DNA from: Marinobacter salinus
GTDB taxonomy: Bacteria > Pseudomonadota > Gammaproteobacteria > Pseudomonadales > Oleiphilaceae
NCBI RefSeq assembly: GCF_001854125.1
Contig: NZ_CP017715.1
Span: forward strand, 2,294,001 to 2,358,000
Length of the DNA stretch: 64,000 nt
Direction of reading: 5' to 3'
The position numbers and the translations under genes were made by a program. Position 1 is the first letter of the stretch. The number at the start of each line of letters is the position of its first letter. The notes beneath the pieces were generated by a model. The model made no database searches, had not been told where the DNA came from, and saw nothing but the letters and a program-made list of their open reading frames with translations. Below are positions 38,275-46,160 of the stretch, piece after piece.

Positions 38275-38306
38275 GTCGGGAGCCTTATAAGGCTCCCGAC
38301 TCTTTT
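38275..38306 (+). terminator. Rho-independent terminator after prs
   Basis: A perfect palindromic stem of 13 bp (GTCGGGAGCCTTA and its complement) is followed by TCTTTT. It separates prs from rplY. Confidence 0.85.
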
Positions 38307-38394
38307 AGTCAGTCGGAAAACCCGGCTTTTCAGAAACATCACCTGATCCAACGCCTGGTCGCGGGCAGTTCGGGTGACGATTGAGGTTACTACC

Positions 38395-39039
38395 ATGTCT
38401 CAGGAATTTGTTATCGAAGCATTTCCTCGCGACGATCAGGGGAGAGGTGCGAGCCGCCGCCTGCGTCGTGAGGAACGGAAAATCCCGGCCATCATTTACG
38501 GTGGCAACAAAGAAGCAACTGCGATCGCCATCTGGCACAACGAGTTGAAGAAAGCGCTCGAAAACGAAGCCTTCTTTTCCCACGTTCTGACCGTAGAGCT
38601 GAACGGCAAGAAAGAGAGCGTGATCCTGAAAGATCTTCAGCGTCATCCGTACAAGCCGCTGCTGACCCACGCTGACTTCCTGCGCGTCGACAAGGATCAC
38701 GAGATCCACGTTAACGTACCGCTGCACTTCATCAACGAAGAATCTGCACCGGCGATCAAGCTGCAAGGCGGCGTTGCAAACCACCAGATCAACGAAGTGG
38801 AAGTCATCTGTCTGCCGCAGAACCTGCCGGAGTTCATCGAAGTTGACATGTCTACCGTAGACATGGACCAGGTAGTGCATCTGAGTGACCTGAAACTGCC
38901 GGAAGGCGTCAAGATCGCCGCACTGCTTCAGGGTGAAGATCACGACCTGCCGGTTGTCGCTATTCACAAGCCTCGCGGCGCGAAAGTCGACGAGGGTGAA
39001 GAAGGCGAAGAAGGCGAAGAAGGCGAAGAGAAGGAGTAA
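38395..39039 (+). CDS. rplY: 50S ribosomal protein L25/general stress protein Ctc
   Basis: A 214-residue two-domain L25 (TL5/Ctc form). The N-terminal 5S rRNA-binding domain has FVIEAFPRDDQGRGASRRLR and IPAIIYGG; the second beta domain has VNVPLHFINEESAPA. It ends in an acidic tail built of the repeat EGE-EGE. I chose the ATG with GAGGT upstream over a GTG seven codons earlier. It is followed by pth after 21 bp, the usual gammaproteobacterial order. Confidence 0.94.
   Translation: MSQEFVIEAFPRDDQGRGASRRLRREERKIPAIIYGGNKEATAIAIWHNELKKALENEAFFSHVLTVELNGKKESVILKDLQRHPYKPLLTHADFLRVDKDHEIHVNVPLHFINEESAPAIKLQGGVANHQINEVEVICLPQNLPEFIEVDMSTVDMDQVVHLSDLKLPEGVKIAALLQGEDHDLPVVAIHKPRGAKVDEGEEGEEGEEGEEKE
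38992..39027 (+). repeat. Four tandem 9-bp repeats coding the acidic tail of L25
   Basis: One GAGGGTGAA unit and three identical GAAGGCGAA units encode EGE tripeptides. The units are in frame, so slippage would lengthen or shorten the tail without a frameshift. Confidence 0.9.
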
Positions 39040-39060
39040 GTACTCCGGGGGCAACGGCGA

Positions 39061-39651
39061 ATGGCACAGGATATTGTCATGGTGGTTGGCCTGGGGAATC
39101 CCGGTCCTGACTACGAGAATACCCGCCACAACGCCGGCGCCCTGTTCGTCGAAGCGCTGGCCCGCCATGCGGGCCAGACGCTCCGTCCCGAGAAAAAATA
39201 CCACGGGCTTTACGCCCGCATTCAGTGGCAGGGTCTTGACCTGCACTTGCTCAACCCTTCCACATTCATGAACCGCAGCGGCCTGTCCATTAAGGCACTG
39301 GCGGACTTCTTCAAGATTGCTCCCGAACAGATCCTGGTTGCTCACGATGAGCTCGACCTGCCTCCCGGCACCGCCAAGCTGAAGAAAGGCGGTGGCCACG
39401 GTGGCCACAACGGTCTGCGGGATACCATTGCTCATCTCGGCACCAAAGAGTTCCAGCGTTTGCGCCTTGGCATCGGCCACCCCGGAGACAGTCGTAAAGT
39501 CACCGGTTTTGTCCTGGGCCGGCTCGGTAAAAAGGAAACCGAAGAACTCAACCTGGTGTTCGACGAGGTAATTCGGGTGCTGCCAGACGCCGCCAATGGC
39601 AAACTGGCTGCAGCCATGAACCGCCTGCACAGTTTCAAACCAGCGCCCTGA
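39061..39651 (+). CDS. pth: Peptidyl-tRNA hydrolase
   Basis: A 196-residue esterase that recycles peptidyl-tRNA released from stalled ribosomes. [21 protein letters not shown] carries the catalytic His (residue about 21) and the conserved Asn. [16 protein letters not shown] and [20 protein letters not shown] are the other family blocks. Length is typical. It lies between rplY and ychF in the conserved order. Confidence 0.96.
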   Translation: MAQDIVMVVGLGNPGPDYENTRHNAGALFVEALARHAGQTLRPEKKYHGLYARIQWQGLDLHLLNPSTFMNRSGLSIKALADFFKIAPEQILVAHDELDLPPGTAKLKKGGGHGGHNGLRDTIAHLGTKEFQRLRLGIGHPGDSRKVTGFVLGRLGKKETEELNLVFDEVIRVLPDAANGKLAAAMNRLHSFKPAP

Positions 39652-39691
39652 GGCGCACTTACCCCTACTCGCACCATCCGGCAGACACCGG

Positions 39692-39697
39692 TATAAT
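39692..39697 (+). promoter_or_regulatory. -10 element upstream of ychF
   Basis: A perfect TATAAT lies 36 bp before the ychF start. No good -35 hexamer is visible at 17 bp, so this is a weak call. Confidence 0.35.
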
Positions 39698-39732
39698 CCG
39701 CCCACATTTTTCAGTACCAGCAGAGGCATTCC

Positions 39733-40824
39733 ATGGGATTTAACTGCGGCATCGTCGGCCTTCCCAACGTCGGCAAATCCACCCTGTTCAACGCACTGAC
39801 CAAATCTGGCATTGGCGCGGAAAACTTCCCGTTCTGCACCATTGAGCCGAACGCCGGTGTAGTGGCCATGCCCGACCCCCGCCTGACCAAGCTGGCCGAA
39901 ATTGTAAAACCGGAGCGCGTGGTGCCCACCACCATGGAATTCGTGGACATCGCCGGCTTGGTCGCCGGCGCCTCCAAGGGCGAAGGCCTGGGCAACCAGT
40001 TCCTCGCCAACATCCGCCAGACCGACGCCATTGCACACGTGGTCCGCTGCTTTGAAGACGGTAACGTTATTCACGTGGCCAACAAGGTAGATCCTGCCTC
40101 CGATATTGAGGTCATTAACACCGAACTGGCGCTGGCCGATCTCGACACCGTGGAAAAAGCGATCAAACGGGTTCAGCGCGTCGCCAAGAGCGGTGACAAA
40201 GAGGCCAAGGCCCAACTGGAAATGTTTGAGAAACTGCTCCCGGTTCTCAACGAAGGCAAGCCGGTTCGCAGCATGAACCTGGACAAAGACCAGATGGGGT
40301 TGGTGCGTGAGCTTTGCCTGCTCACCGTCAAACCCACCATGTACATCGCCAACGTAAATGAAGACGGCTTCGAGAATAACCCGCACCTGGACACCGTGCG
40401 AAAAATCGCCGAGTCCGAAAACGCCGTGGTGGTGCCAATCTGCAACAAGCTGGAAGCCGAGATTTCCGAGCTGGAAGACGACGAAAAGGCCATGTTCCTG
40501 GACGAAATGGGCATGGAAGAGCCCGGTCTGGACCGTGTGATTCGCGCCGGATACGAGCTCTTGGGCCTTCAGACCTACTTTACGGCCGGCGTGAAGGAAG
40601 TGCGCGCCTGGACTGTCAAAATTGGCGCCACGGCCCCTCAGGCGGCCGCTGTGATTCACACCGATTTCGAGCGCGGGTTTATCCGTGCCGAAGTGGTGGG
40701 CTATGACGACTTTGTCCGGTACAACGGCGAAGCAGGTGCCAAAGATGCCGGCAAATGGCGCCTGGAAGGCAAGGAGTACATCGTTCAGGACGGTGATGTC
40801 ATCCACTTCCGCTTTAACGTGTAA
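39733..40824 (+). CDS. ychF: Redox-regulated ATPase YchF (OLA1 family)
   Basis: A 363-residue Obg-like P-loop NTPase, which prefers ATP and binds ribosomes. The G1 loop is [34 protein letters not shown] holds G3, and the G4 equivalent appears as [13 protein letters not shown]. The C-terminal TGS domain ([20 protein letters not shown] to VIHFRFNV) completes the protein. It is the last chromosomal gene before tRNA-Met and the prophage. Confidence 0.96.
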   Translation: MGFNCGIVGLPNVGKSTLFNALTKSGIGAENFPFCTIEPNAGVVAMPDPRLTKLAEIVKPERVVPTTMEFVDIAGLVAGASKGEGLGNQFLANIRQTDAIAHVVRCFEDGNVIHVANKVDPASDIEVINTELALADLDTVEKAIKRVQRVAKSGDKEAKAQLEMFEKLLPVLNEGKPVRSMNLDKDQMGLVRELCLLTVKPTMYIANVNEDGFENNPHLDTVRKIAESENAVVVPICNKLEAEISELEDDEKAMFLDEMGMEEPGLDRVIRAGYELLGLQTYFTAGVKEVRAWTVKIGATAPQAAAVIHTDFERGFIRAEVVGYDDFVRYNGEAGAKDAGKWRLEGKEYIVQDGDVIHFRFNV

Positions 40825-40851
40825 TTTTTTCAGGAAAAACGGGGTCAAGCC

Positions 40852-40880
40852 TTGACAGCAAGGACCCAAATACTGAAAAT
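40852..40880 (+). promoter_or_regulatory. Promoter of tRNA-Met
   Basis: TTGACA, 17 bp, then GAAAAT, followed by the GC-rich discriminator ACGCGCC. It lies about 35 bp before the tRNA. The GC discriminator is typical of stringently controlled stable-RNA promoters. Confidence 0.6.
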
Positions 40881-40915
40881 ACGCGCCTCGTTTAGGGCGT
40901 TGCCCAGAGCGAAAT

Positions 40916-40992
40916 GGCAAGGTAGCTCAGTTGGTTAGAGCACAGCACTCATAATGCTGGGGTCGGCGGTTCGACTCCGCCCCTTGCTACCA
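40916..40992 (+). tRNA. tRNA-Met (elongator, anticodon CAT), prophage attachment locus
   Basis: A 77-base cloverleaf with acceptor stem GGCAAGG/CCTTGCT (first pair G-U), D arm GCTC/GAGC, anticodon stem CAGCA/TGCTG around CTCATAA, T loop TTCGACT and encoded CCA. Its 3' end abuts the prophage integrase gene, so it is the likely attB target. The prophage supplies or preserves the 3' end. Confidence 0.95.
40966..40992. other. Probable attL (core in the tRNA-Met 3' end)
   Basis: Integrases of this class recombine in the T arm and acceptor 3' half of a tRNA gene. The tRNA end is 22 bp from the integrase stop codon, so the core should lie here. The matching attR is beyond the right end of the window, so the exact core cannot be fixed. 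Confidence 0.55.
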
Positions 40993-41000
40993 AGTTTTAT

Positions 41001-41036
41001 AAAGGGTTGCGACTCACGTCGTGACCCTTTTTTTTT
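41001..41036. terminator. Terminator after tRNA-Met, overlapping the integrase 3' end
   Basis: AAAGGGT pairs with ACCCTTT around an inner CGAC/GTCG stem, followed by nine T on the plus strand. It ends tRNA-Met transcription and covers the last integrase codons. Confidence 0.75.
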
Positions 41037-42129
41037 CGACTGTGGGCATTTTGTGCCCAAACCGGAATTTCACCACGGCCACGCCATCGGAATCCGGCCC
41101 TCTCTTCTCCGCGATCAGCTCCACCGCTTTCACCAGTTCAGCAACCTCCGCCGACGAGTAATGTGTGGTGACCGATCCGCGTTTGTGCCCCAGGAGCTCT
41201 GCCCTGGTTTCTTCTGATACCCCTGCCGCCCTCAGCCTCCTTCCGAAAGTGTGCCTGAGATCGTGACCGCGGACGTGAGTTAGCCCTGCCTTCTTCCGCC
41301 CTTTCCTCCAGGCGTTGTTGAAGATTGAGGCCACAGGTCGACTGCTGAAGGTAAACACCTGGTGCTCGTGTTTCCCTCGCTGGCGGTTTACCACGGCTCT
41401 CGCCGTTGCGTTTAGCACCACCAGACGATCACATCCGTTCTTCGTGGCGCTGGCGGGCAAGATAAACCCGAATCCCTTGTCGGGTAACGACACCTCCCAC
41501 TCCCACTTAAGAGCGCAGATCTCGCTTTCCCGGCACCCGGTATGGACCGCGAACTCGGCCATCTCCTTCAGGTGCTCCGGCATCTCCTGGAACAACCTTC
41601 CCTGCTCTGCCCAGGTTACCGGTGCCGGATCCCGCTTATCCTTCCAGTCAACATCCGGAATCATCGGGGCGGTTTCCAGCCAGGTCATCCCGAATTCGTC
41701 CCGCCACAGCTCGGCACACAGCCGGAGAATTCTCCGGGCTACGGCCAGTGATCGGTTAACGGTGCCAGCCTTCATGCCCTCTTTACGACGCGCATCAATG
41801 AACCGCTGTAGCGTTCCGGAGTGCACCTGGTTCAGGGGTAGCTTCCCGATGTGCGGATCCAGCGACTTCAGGTCCTGCACGTCACGCTTTATACTCTTCT
41901 TGTGAGCAAACTCCCGGGCATACCTGAGAGCTGCCTCTCGCCAGATTCGGCTTGGCCGAACACCGTAGACCGAAGCCTGGCGGATTTCCTCAAGCCTTCG
42001 GACAAGGTATTGCTCAGCCTCTACCCGATCGCTCGTTCCAGTGCTTTCGCGAATCCTCCGTCCGTTAATTCGCTTCTCGATGTGCCAGATCCCACCACGG
42101 AGGCGGAGACCGTTCCCACTTTTCGACAT
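41014..42129 (-). CDS. int: Tyrosine-recombinase integrase
   Basis: A 371-residue phage integrase. An N-terminal arm-binding domain (GIWHIEKRINGRRIREST) and a core-binding domain (YAREFAHKKSIKRDVQDLKS to about 160) precede the catalytic domain. Catalytic residues are seen as HTGCRESEICALKWEW (first Arg), HDLRHTFGRRL (His-x-x-Arg), LLGHKRGSVTTHYS (His and nucleophilic Tyr). It is leftward with its 3' end at the tRNA, and its 5' end overlaps the excisionase-like gene by 109 bp, a way to link expression of the two. Confidence 0.95.
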   Translation of the reverse strand: MSKSGNGLRLRGGIWHIEKRINGRRIRESTGTSDRVEAEQYLVRRLEEIRQASVYGVRPSRIWREAALRYAREFAHKKSIKRDVQDLKSLDPHIGKLPLNQVHSGTLQRFIDARRKEGMKAGTVNRSLAVARRILRLCAELWRDEFGMTWLETAPMIPDVDWKDKRDPAPVTWAEQGRLFQEMPEHLKEMAEFAVHTGCRESEICALKWEWEVSLPDKGFGFILPASATKNGCDRLVVLNATARAVVNRQRGKHEHQVFTFSSRPVASIFNNAWRKGRKKAGLTHVRGHDLRHTFGRRLRAAGVSEETRAELLGHKRGSVTTHYSSAEVAELVKAVELIAEKRGPDSDGVAVVKFRFGHKMPTVEKKRVTT

Positions 42130-42353
42130 GTTACTTCACTCCATTTTTGGGCCGGAGCACGCCCTCGCCGAGAAATATACTCGTCCAGGGCACTGTCCAA
42201 ATCAAGGCGGTCAAATCCCTTTCCGATCTCGCCTATTGGAATTTCAGTGAGATACGGCCGGATTTCTTTGTTAAAGACTTCCCGACCCATGCCGCAATAG
42301 TCCGGGGCCTGGCCTGCCCGAATGATCCGCGGCTGAATCATTACTTCCGTCAT
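42021..42353 (-). CDS. Excisionase-like small DNA-binding protein
   Basis: A 110-residue protein. RAGQAPDYCGMGREVFNKEIRPYLTEIPIG followed by FDRLDLDSALDEYISRRG resembles the winged-helix start of AlpA/excisionase-type regulators found directly upstream of integrases in gammaproteobacterial prophages. The rest is polar and probably disordered. It overlaps int by 109 bp and the upstream gene by 4 bp. An excisionase role is inferred from fold and position. Confidence 0.65.
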   Translation of the reverse strand: MTEVMIQPRIIRAGQAPDYCGMGREVFNKEIRPYLTEIPIGEIGKGFDRLDLDSALDEYISRRGRAPAQKWSEVTCRKVGTVSASVVGSGTSRSELTDGGFAKALERAIG

Positions 42354-42745
42354 GAAGGCACCCTCTGTGGCAGTGAATAGCGATACTGAAAGCCCCGGTA
42401 ATTCCCCAGGTGCGGGGATGAACTACCGAAGTAGACCGGCTCCGCATGAATCAGGCCCCGACTTGCCATCAGATCCAGGTGCCGCGACAAGGTGGTCGTA
42501 TAAACTGGCAAACCGATCGCCTTGTCCATGCCATACCAATGAACAGGCCCACCTCGTAGTACCTCAATCACCCGATCCATCAGCCAGAACAGAGTTGGCA
42601 CCTCCACAGTGATAAGGCCATGCAGATCTTTGTATCTGGCCGGAAATTCCTCTTTTCGAAAGGTCCGAGTTGCTGGCGGCATGTAACCGCCATGTTCAAA
42701 GGCGGGTGCTGGCGGATCTACTGGGAATAGTTCTGCCTGGCTCAT
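42350..42745 (-). CDS. Phage protein of unknown function, probable winged helix
   Basis: A 131-residue product. The segment IGLPVYTTTLSRHLDLMASRGLIHAEPVYF looks like a helix-turn-helix plus wing, suggesting DNA binding. The MSQAELFPVDPP start is chosen because GGAG lies nine bases upstream. It overlaps the excisionase-like gene (ATGA). Confidence 0.6.
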   Translation of the reverse strand: MSQAELFPVDPPAPAFEHGGYMPPATRTFRKEEFPARYKDLHGLITVEVPTLFWLMDRVIEVLRGGPVHWYGMDKAIGLPVYTTTLSRHLDLMASRGLIHAEPVYFGSSSPHLGNYRGFQYRYSLPQRVPS

Positions 42746-42747
42746 GA

Positions 42748-43152
42748 TCAGTGGCTCCAATTCTCAGGTGGTATAATTTCGGGCTGTTGACCGAACACTT
42801 TTTCCAGCCACCCCAATATCTTCTTTGTATCTCGAGGCCTGTTACGCCGAGCAAGATCTCTTCGGATACTTTCCACTGCGGCCGCGATCGCGTTGAAGCG
42901 ATCCGGTGCTGATGTACCCTTCCACTTCACACCAGGAGCGAAGCTGCTGCCTTCGGTTACCAGGTTCACATCTGTCGACCAGAAAAACTGACCTTTCCAG
43001 AAGGCCAGTCTTATCTCTGCATGCGCCTCCGGTCGACTTCCGGCTTTCGGCATACGCAAAACCTCCAGCGCCTCAAGAATCCCGTGTTCATTGAGATTGC
43101 TTTCCCGTGCTGGCGGCAACTGCTCCTCGAAAAGATCAGGCTGAATGGTCAC
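42748..43152 (-). CDS. Phage protein of unknown function
   Basis: A 134-residue product starting at GTG with GGGAGGTGG upstream. The N-terminus TIQPDLFEEQ resembles the start of the next gene (MSQAELFPVD), a pattern of short DLF-type peptides that may bind a clamp or other partner. The middle is rich in aromatic residues (RLAFWKGQFFWSTDVNL). No family recognised. Confidence 0.6.
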   Translation of the reverse strand: MTIQPDLFEEQLPPARESNLNEHGILEALEVLRMPKAGSRPEAHAEIRLAFWKGQFFWSTDVNLVTEGSSFAPGVKWKGTSAPDRFNAIAAAVESIRRDLARRNRPRDTKKILGWLEKVFGQQPEIIPPENWSH

Positions 43153-43164
43153 TTTCCACCTCCC

Positions 43165-43527
43165 TTACTCATAGCAGAGCGCACAGGGCCCGCCGGTGGC
43201 CGGTTGTTTGCAGCCGCCAAATCCACACTTCATGCCCCTATAGTCGTGCTCAGGACAGCCCTCTACTGCGACTCGCATGGCGGTGGATGCGACCTGAACA
43301 GCCTCTTTGTAGACTTGTTCAGGTGACCAGCCAGACTCCTTTATCTTCAGAAGAGCCTGGGCCAGCTCCCCGACTTCTTCCATCAGGGCTGTGTCGAGAT
43401 TGGCGCCGCGCGGAAATTTTTCTCTGGCCCTTTGATTTTCCATTGCGACATCAAATAGGAACTTCCCCCGAGGGTGGGAGCCGCTGTACTCGATGGCCAC
43501 ACCGCCAATGTTTCTTGGATTTTTCAT
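43165..43527 (-). CDS. MazG-like/all-alpha NTP pyrophosphohydrolase-like protein
   Basis: A 120-residue product. ALMEEVGELAQALL (residues 47 to 60) fits the EExxE metal-binding helix of all-alpha NTP pyrophosphatases. A second helix, VYKEAVQVASTAMRVAVEG, would complete a half-bundle, but the usual second acidic motif is not clear. A four-cysteine tail (CPEHDY, CGFGGCKQ, CALC) may bind zinc. The start has a perfect AGGAGGTGA site. Nucleotide-pool control is the family role; activity here is uncertain. Confidence 0.6.
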   Translation of the reverse strand: MKNPRNIGGVAIEYSGSHPRGKFLFDVAMENQRAREKFPRGANLDTALMEEVGELAQALLKIKESGWSPEQVYKEAVQVASTAMRVAVEGCPEHDYRGMKCGFGGCKQPATGGPCALCYE

Positions 43528-43528
43528 A

Positions 43529-43978
43529 TCACTCACCTCCTTCAGGCACAGGCAAAAGCTTCTGCCTCTGCGCATAATCCAGAACAGTCTCGCCGTGCTC
43601 GAGCATCATCTGCCCAAGGAACGCGCCCTCGAACGAAAGGATCCCGGTTTCGATAGCTGTCACCTGCCCTTTGATCCAGTCCCGGAGAATTGAGTACACG
43701 GCAACGCTGGCCTTGTCGTATGCCTGGCGTTCGTGCTCCGCTTTGGTTTTGTGCATCCGACTGGTGTGGGGATGCTCACGTAGCCAGGCCGCGGCGTATC
43801 CGGAAAAGCTGGCCTTCACGCTTACCATCTTTCCTCGATACTGGAACTGAACCGTAAGGCTCTGTTCTTCGTCGTCGACCATGCTTCCGAACTTCTGGCA
43901 GCCGAACCCGCGCAGGATCTTCTGGATTTCGCCCAGGGCTTTGTCACCGCTGGTGGCTTTTTCGTATGGCAGGCTCAT
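43529..43978 (-). CDS. Phage protein of unknown function
   Basis: A 149-residue cytoplasmic protein with AAGGAG upstream of its ATG. It contains TVQFQYRGKMVSVKASFSGYAAAWL and a helical second half (YDKASVAVYSILRDWIKGQVTAIETGI). I know no function for it. It ends 1 bp before the MazG-like start and its 5' end must contain the promoter of the opposite SRAP gene. Confidence 0.62.
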   Translation of the reverse strand: MSLPYEKATSGDKALGEIQKILRGFGCQKFGSMVDDEEQSLTVQFQYRGKMVSVKASFSGYAAAWLREHPHTSRMHKTKAEHERQAYDKASVAVYSILRDWIKGQVTAIETGILSFEGAFLGQMMLEHGETVLDYAQRQKLLPVPEGGE

Positions 43979-44029
43979 TTAGTGCAGCTCCTTGGCTATA
44001 CTCTGGCAGCGAATGACTGGAGATCCGCA

Positions 44030-44692
44030 ATGTGTGGCAGATTCAATGTAACTGACAGCCCTGTAGTCGGAGACCTGATGGACAAGCTTGGTATGCCGTT
44101 GCGGCCGCGACCTCAACTCAACGTCCCACCTGGTGGCAATGCGGAATTTGTCATTGAGGGCGGCGCCGGCCGCCAGCTGGTCGACGGCATCTGGTCCTTG
44201 CTCATTGAGCAGAAACCTGACGGGAGCGGGTACAGACCGAACCCGAAGTTCCACACCTTCAATGCCCGATCCGATCGACTCACTTCCAGCCCGCTCTGGA
44301 ACAAGGCATACCCGAGCCGGCGTTGCATCGTCCCTGTCAGCGCCTTCCACGAATGGCGCGGAAAGCAGGTGTACAACATTCACCCCAAAGGTGAAGCCAC
44401 GGCGCTCGCCGGACTGTGGCAGAGCTGGCGGTTTGGAGGTGACCTGGTTAACTCCTTCACTGTGATAACGCTCCCGCCGCACCCGCGATTCAGTCACATC
44501 CACCCAAAGAGCATTCCGCTGATGCTCAGGCCGGATGATTTTGACATGTGGCTGGATCCGAACTTCAACCAGACCGATGCATTCCAGGGAATGATGAAGA
44601 GCCACATCGCGGCCCCGCTGATTTGCCAGCCCGTTCGGAGCGCCAACTATCTGGATCCCGTGGGTGATGCGGAAGTTTTGGAAGCTGATTGA
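44030..44692 (+). CDS. SOS response-associated peptidase (SRAP; YedK/HMCES family)
   Basis: A 220-residue SRAP-domain protein that crosslinks to abasic sites in single-stranded DNA through its N-terminal cysteine. Seen: MCGRFN (catalytic Cys2), HTFNARSDRL (Asn), VSAFHEWRG (Glu) and HIHPKSIPLML (His region). The ATG has GGAG upstream; an upstream in-frame ATG would hide Cys2 and is rejected. It is the only rightward gene in the left arm and faces the long leftward transcript. No LexA box is visible before it. Confidence 0.9.
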   Translation: MCGRFNVTDSPVVGDLMDKLGMPLRPRPQLNVPPGGNAEFVIEGGAGRQLVDGIWSLLIEQKPDGSGYRPNPKFHTFNARSDRLTSSPLWNKAYPSRRCIVPVSAFHEWRGKQVYNIHPKGEATALAGLWQSWRFGGDLVNSFTVITLPPHPRFSHIHPKSIPLMLRPDDFDMWLDPNFNQTDAFQGMMKSHIAAPLICQPVRSANYLDPVGDAEVLEAD

Positions 44693-44694
44693 CA

Positions 44695-45075
44695 TCATCG
44701 AGCGGCTCCCGAGCCGCCTGCGTACGATCGGACTCGGACAGATGTATCCTCGAGTACGTTCGCCAGGTTGATTATTCGCTGGTAACCCTCTTTGATAACC
44801 TGCCGGAGGTTCTCGTTTGGTGCGTTGCTCAACCGTTCCGCCCACCAGAATAGAAGCTCCCGGGCAGCGACCTCTTCACCGTTTTCCAGCTCCTCGATTC
44901 TGGTGTTCGCCTTTTCAAGCCGATCTTTAACCTTGTCGAACTCACTCACCAGTATGTATGGCGTCCACTTCTCACCATCCGGGCAGGACTGCGGCTCATC
45001 GTCCTGGCACCACAGTCGCCCCTCCTCTCCGGCGCAGCATTCTGGTTGCAGATAGATCCTAGTGTGCTCACTCAT
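44695..45075 (-). CDS. Phage protein with coiled coil, function unknown
   Basis: A 126-residue product. The N-terminal third has four cysteines (ECCAGEEGRLWCQDDEPQSC), then a coiled-coil helix FDKVKDRLEKANTRIEELEN. It starts by ATGA overlap with the UVR-motif gene upstream and its stop is 2 bp from that of the convergent SRAP gene. Confidence 0.6.
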   Translation of the reverse strand: MSEHTRIYLQPECCAGEEGRLWCQDDEPQSCPDGEKWTPYILVSEFDKVKDRLEKANTRIEELENGEEVAARELLFWWAERLSNAPNENLRQVIKEGYQRIINLANVLEDTSVRVRSYAGGSGAAR

Positions 45076-46160
45076 GCCGCCTTTACCTCCTGATCAACCG
45101 GGACAATTCGGCTTAGATCGTCCTCCATGCCACCGTTTCTAGGCCGGAATCTCCCCAGTTCTTCCCAGGTAAATCGCCCTGCATCTACTAAATCCCTCGC
45201 ATAGCCGCAGAAATTCGAGCGGTGATAGCAGCCATGCTCTTTGTGGTAAACCATGAACAACGGTTCGTTGGTCGGAAAAAGAATGTCCTTGATGACTTGA
45301 GCGCGCTGGAAGTCCATTGCTTTCACAGCCCTGGACAGTTCCCTTTCAAGACGGCTACGGCGCTTACCATCGTTACGCTTACGGCGGAGGTCGCCCGGGT
45401 TCGTGAGATAGATGGCGCCGCTGTGAACATTGAGCAAGCCGTACTTGCCGGTGACCACCCACCACATATTGTTCAGGTTGTAGTAAGCGGTGCCGACAAC
45501 AACGCGGTCGTCATACCCGATCGCAAAAACTTGTGCGCCATGATTGATTGTCTCGCCGTCAGCAGACCGAGCGTTGCTTGCCATGTTGATGCGAGCACGC
45601 CCCAGTGCAGAGTCGTAATGGCCGCCCGAGCGATTGGACTGCTCTACCCATTCCACTGCAGTAAGGCCACCGGGGCCACGCTTTGCATGTCGCCCTTCAC
45701 CCTTGCGGTCGCAGAACCCATAGCCCGAGAAAACATTGCACAGGTAGTCACGGACCCGGAGCCGAGTGCGCTCCGTTTCCAGCCAGAGGAGGTACGGCAT
45801 ACGCTTTTCTTTGTCGAAGTCATAGCGGCCGCCATTGGGATTGTCGCCATTAGCCACGTCTTGCCACATTTCGAACTTGATGCAACGGCCGCTCAGATCT
45901 AGATAGCCCTGAAGGTCGCCCTTCCGGCAGTAGCGGTGGCCTTCAGCAAAGCTCCGGCCATACTGCTCGATCATTTCCGATGGCACCTGAACGCTCCACC
46001 CTAGGCGGTTCAGCTGCTGGACGATCCTCTTAAACACCTGGCGCTTGAAGTCTCGTTCATACTCCTGCCACTGGTCCCAGCCCCGGCGCTCCGGATTCTC
46101 CCAGACGCTCAAACTGGCATCACCAAAACGCACTTCACCTTCTCTCTGAATCTGGCTCAC
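45072..46160 (-). CDS. Phage protein with C-terminal UVR-like motif
   Basis: A 362-residue protein starting at GTG in a GTGA overlap with the preceding gene, with AGGAG upstream. The first 260 residues are Trp/Tyr-rich (RRGWDQWQEYERDFKRQVF, GLTAVEWVEQSNRSGGHYDS) and unfamiliar. Residues 269 to 295, LERELSRAVKAMDFQRAQVI, match the UVR helix-hairpin motif of UvrB/UvrC and Clp/McsA-type adaptors. A Cys/His pair (HGCYHRSNFCGYA) follows. A role in contacting a DNA-repair or proteolysis partner is inferred. Confidence 0.62.
   Translation of the reverse strand: MSQIQREGEVRFGDASLSVWENPERRGWDQWQEYERDFKRQVFKRIVQQLNRLGWSVQVPSEMIEQYGRSFAEGHRYCRKGDLQGYLDLSGRCIKFEMWQDVANGDNPNGGRYDFDKEKRMPYLLWLETERTRLRVRDYLCNVFSGYGFCDRKGEGRHAKRGPGGLTAVEWVEQSNRSGGHYDSALGRARINMASNARSADGETINHGAQVFAIGYDDRVVVGTAYYNLNNMWWVVTGKYGLLNVHSGAIYLTNPGDLRRKRNDGKRRSRLERELSRAVKAMDFQRAQVIKDILFPTNEPLFMVYHKEHGCYHRSNFCGYARDLVDAGRFTWEELGRFRPRNGGMEDDLSRIVPVDQEVKAA

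Noticed and set aside
38305..40920. An 871-codon open frame on the minus strand opposite rplY, pth and ychF
   Set aside because: The plus strand carries three well-known genes with correct starts and motifs. The antisense frame arises from their codon bias, has low-complexity His/Phe/Val/Gly-rich text and no recognisable family.
43165..43527. Firm call of MazG nucleotide pyrophosphohydrolase
   Set aside because: Only one EExxE helix is convincing; the second acidic motif is not clear, so only a similarity is claimed.
43997..44002. SRAP promoter at a TATACT hexamer
   Set aside because: No acceptable -35 hexamer at 16 to 18 bp, and no LexA box, so no promoter was listed.
43979..44845. A 288-codon leftward frame opposite the SRAP gene
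   Set aside because: SRAP has all catalytic residues and a proper start. The antisense frame has no ribosome site or recognisable family.
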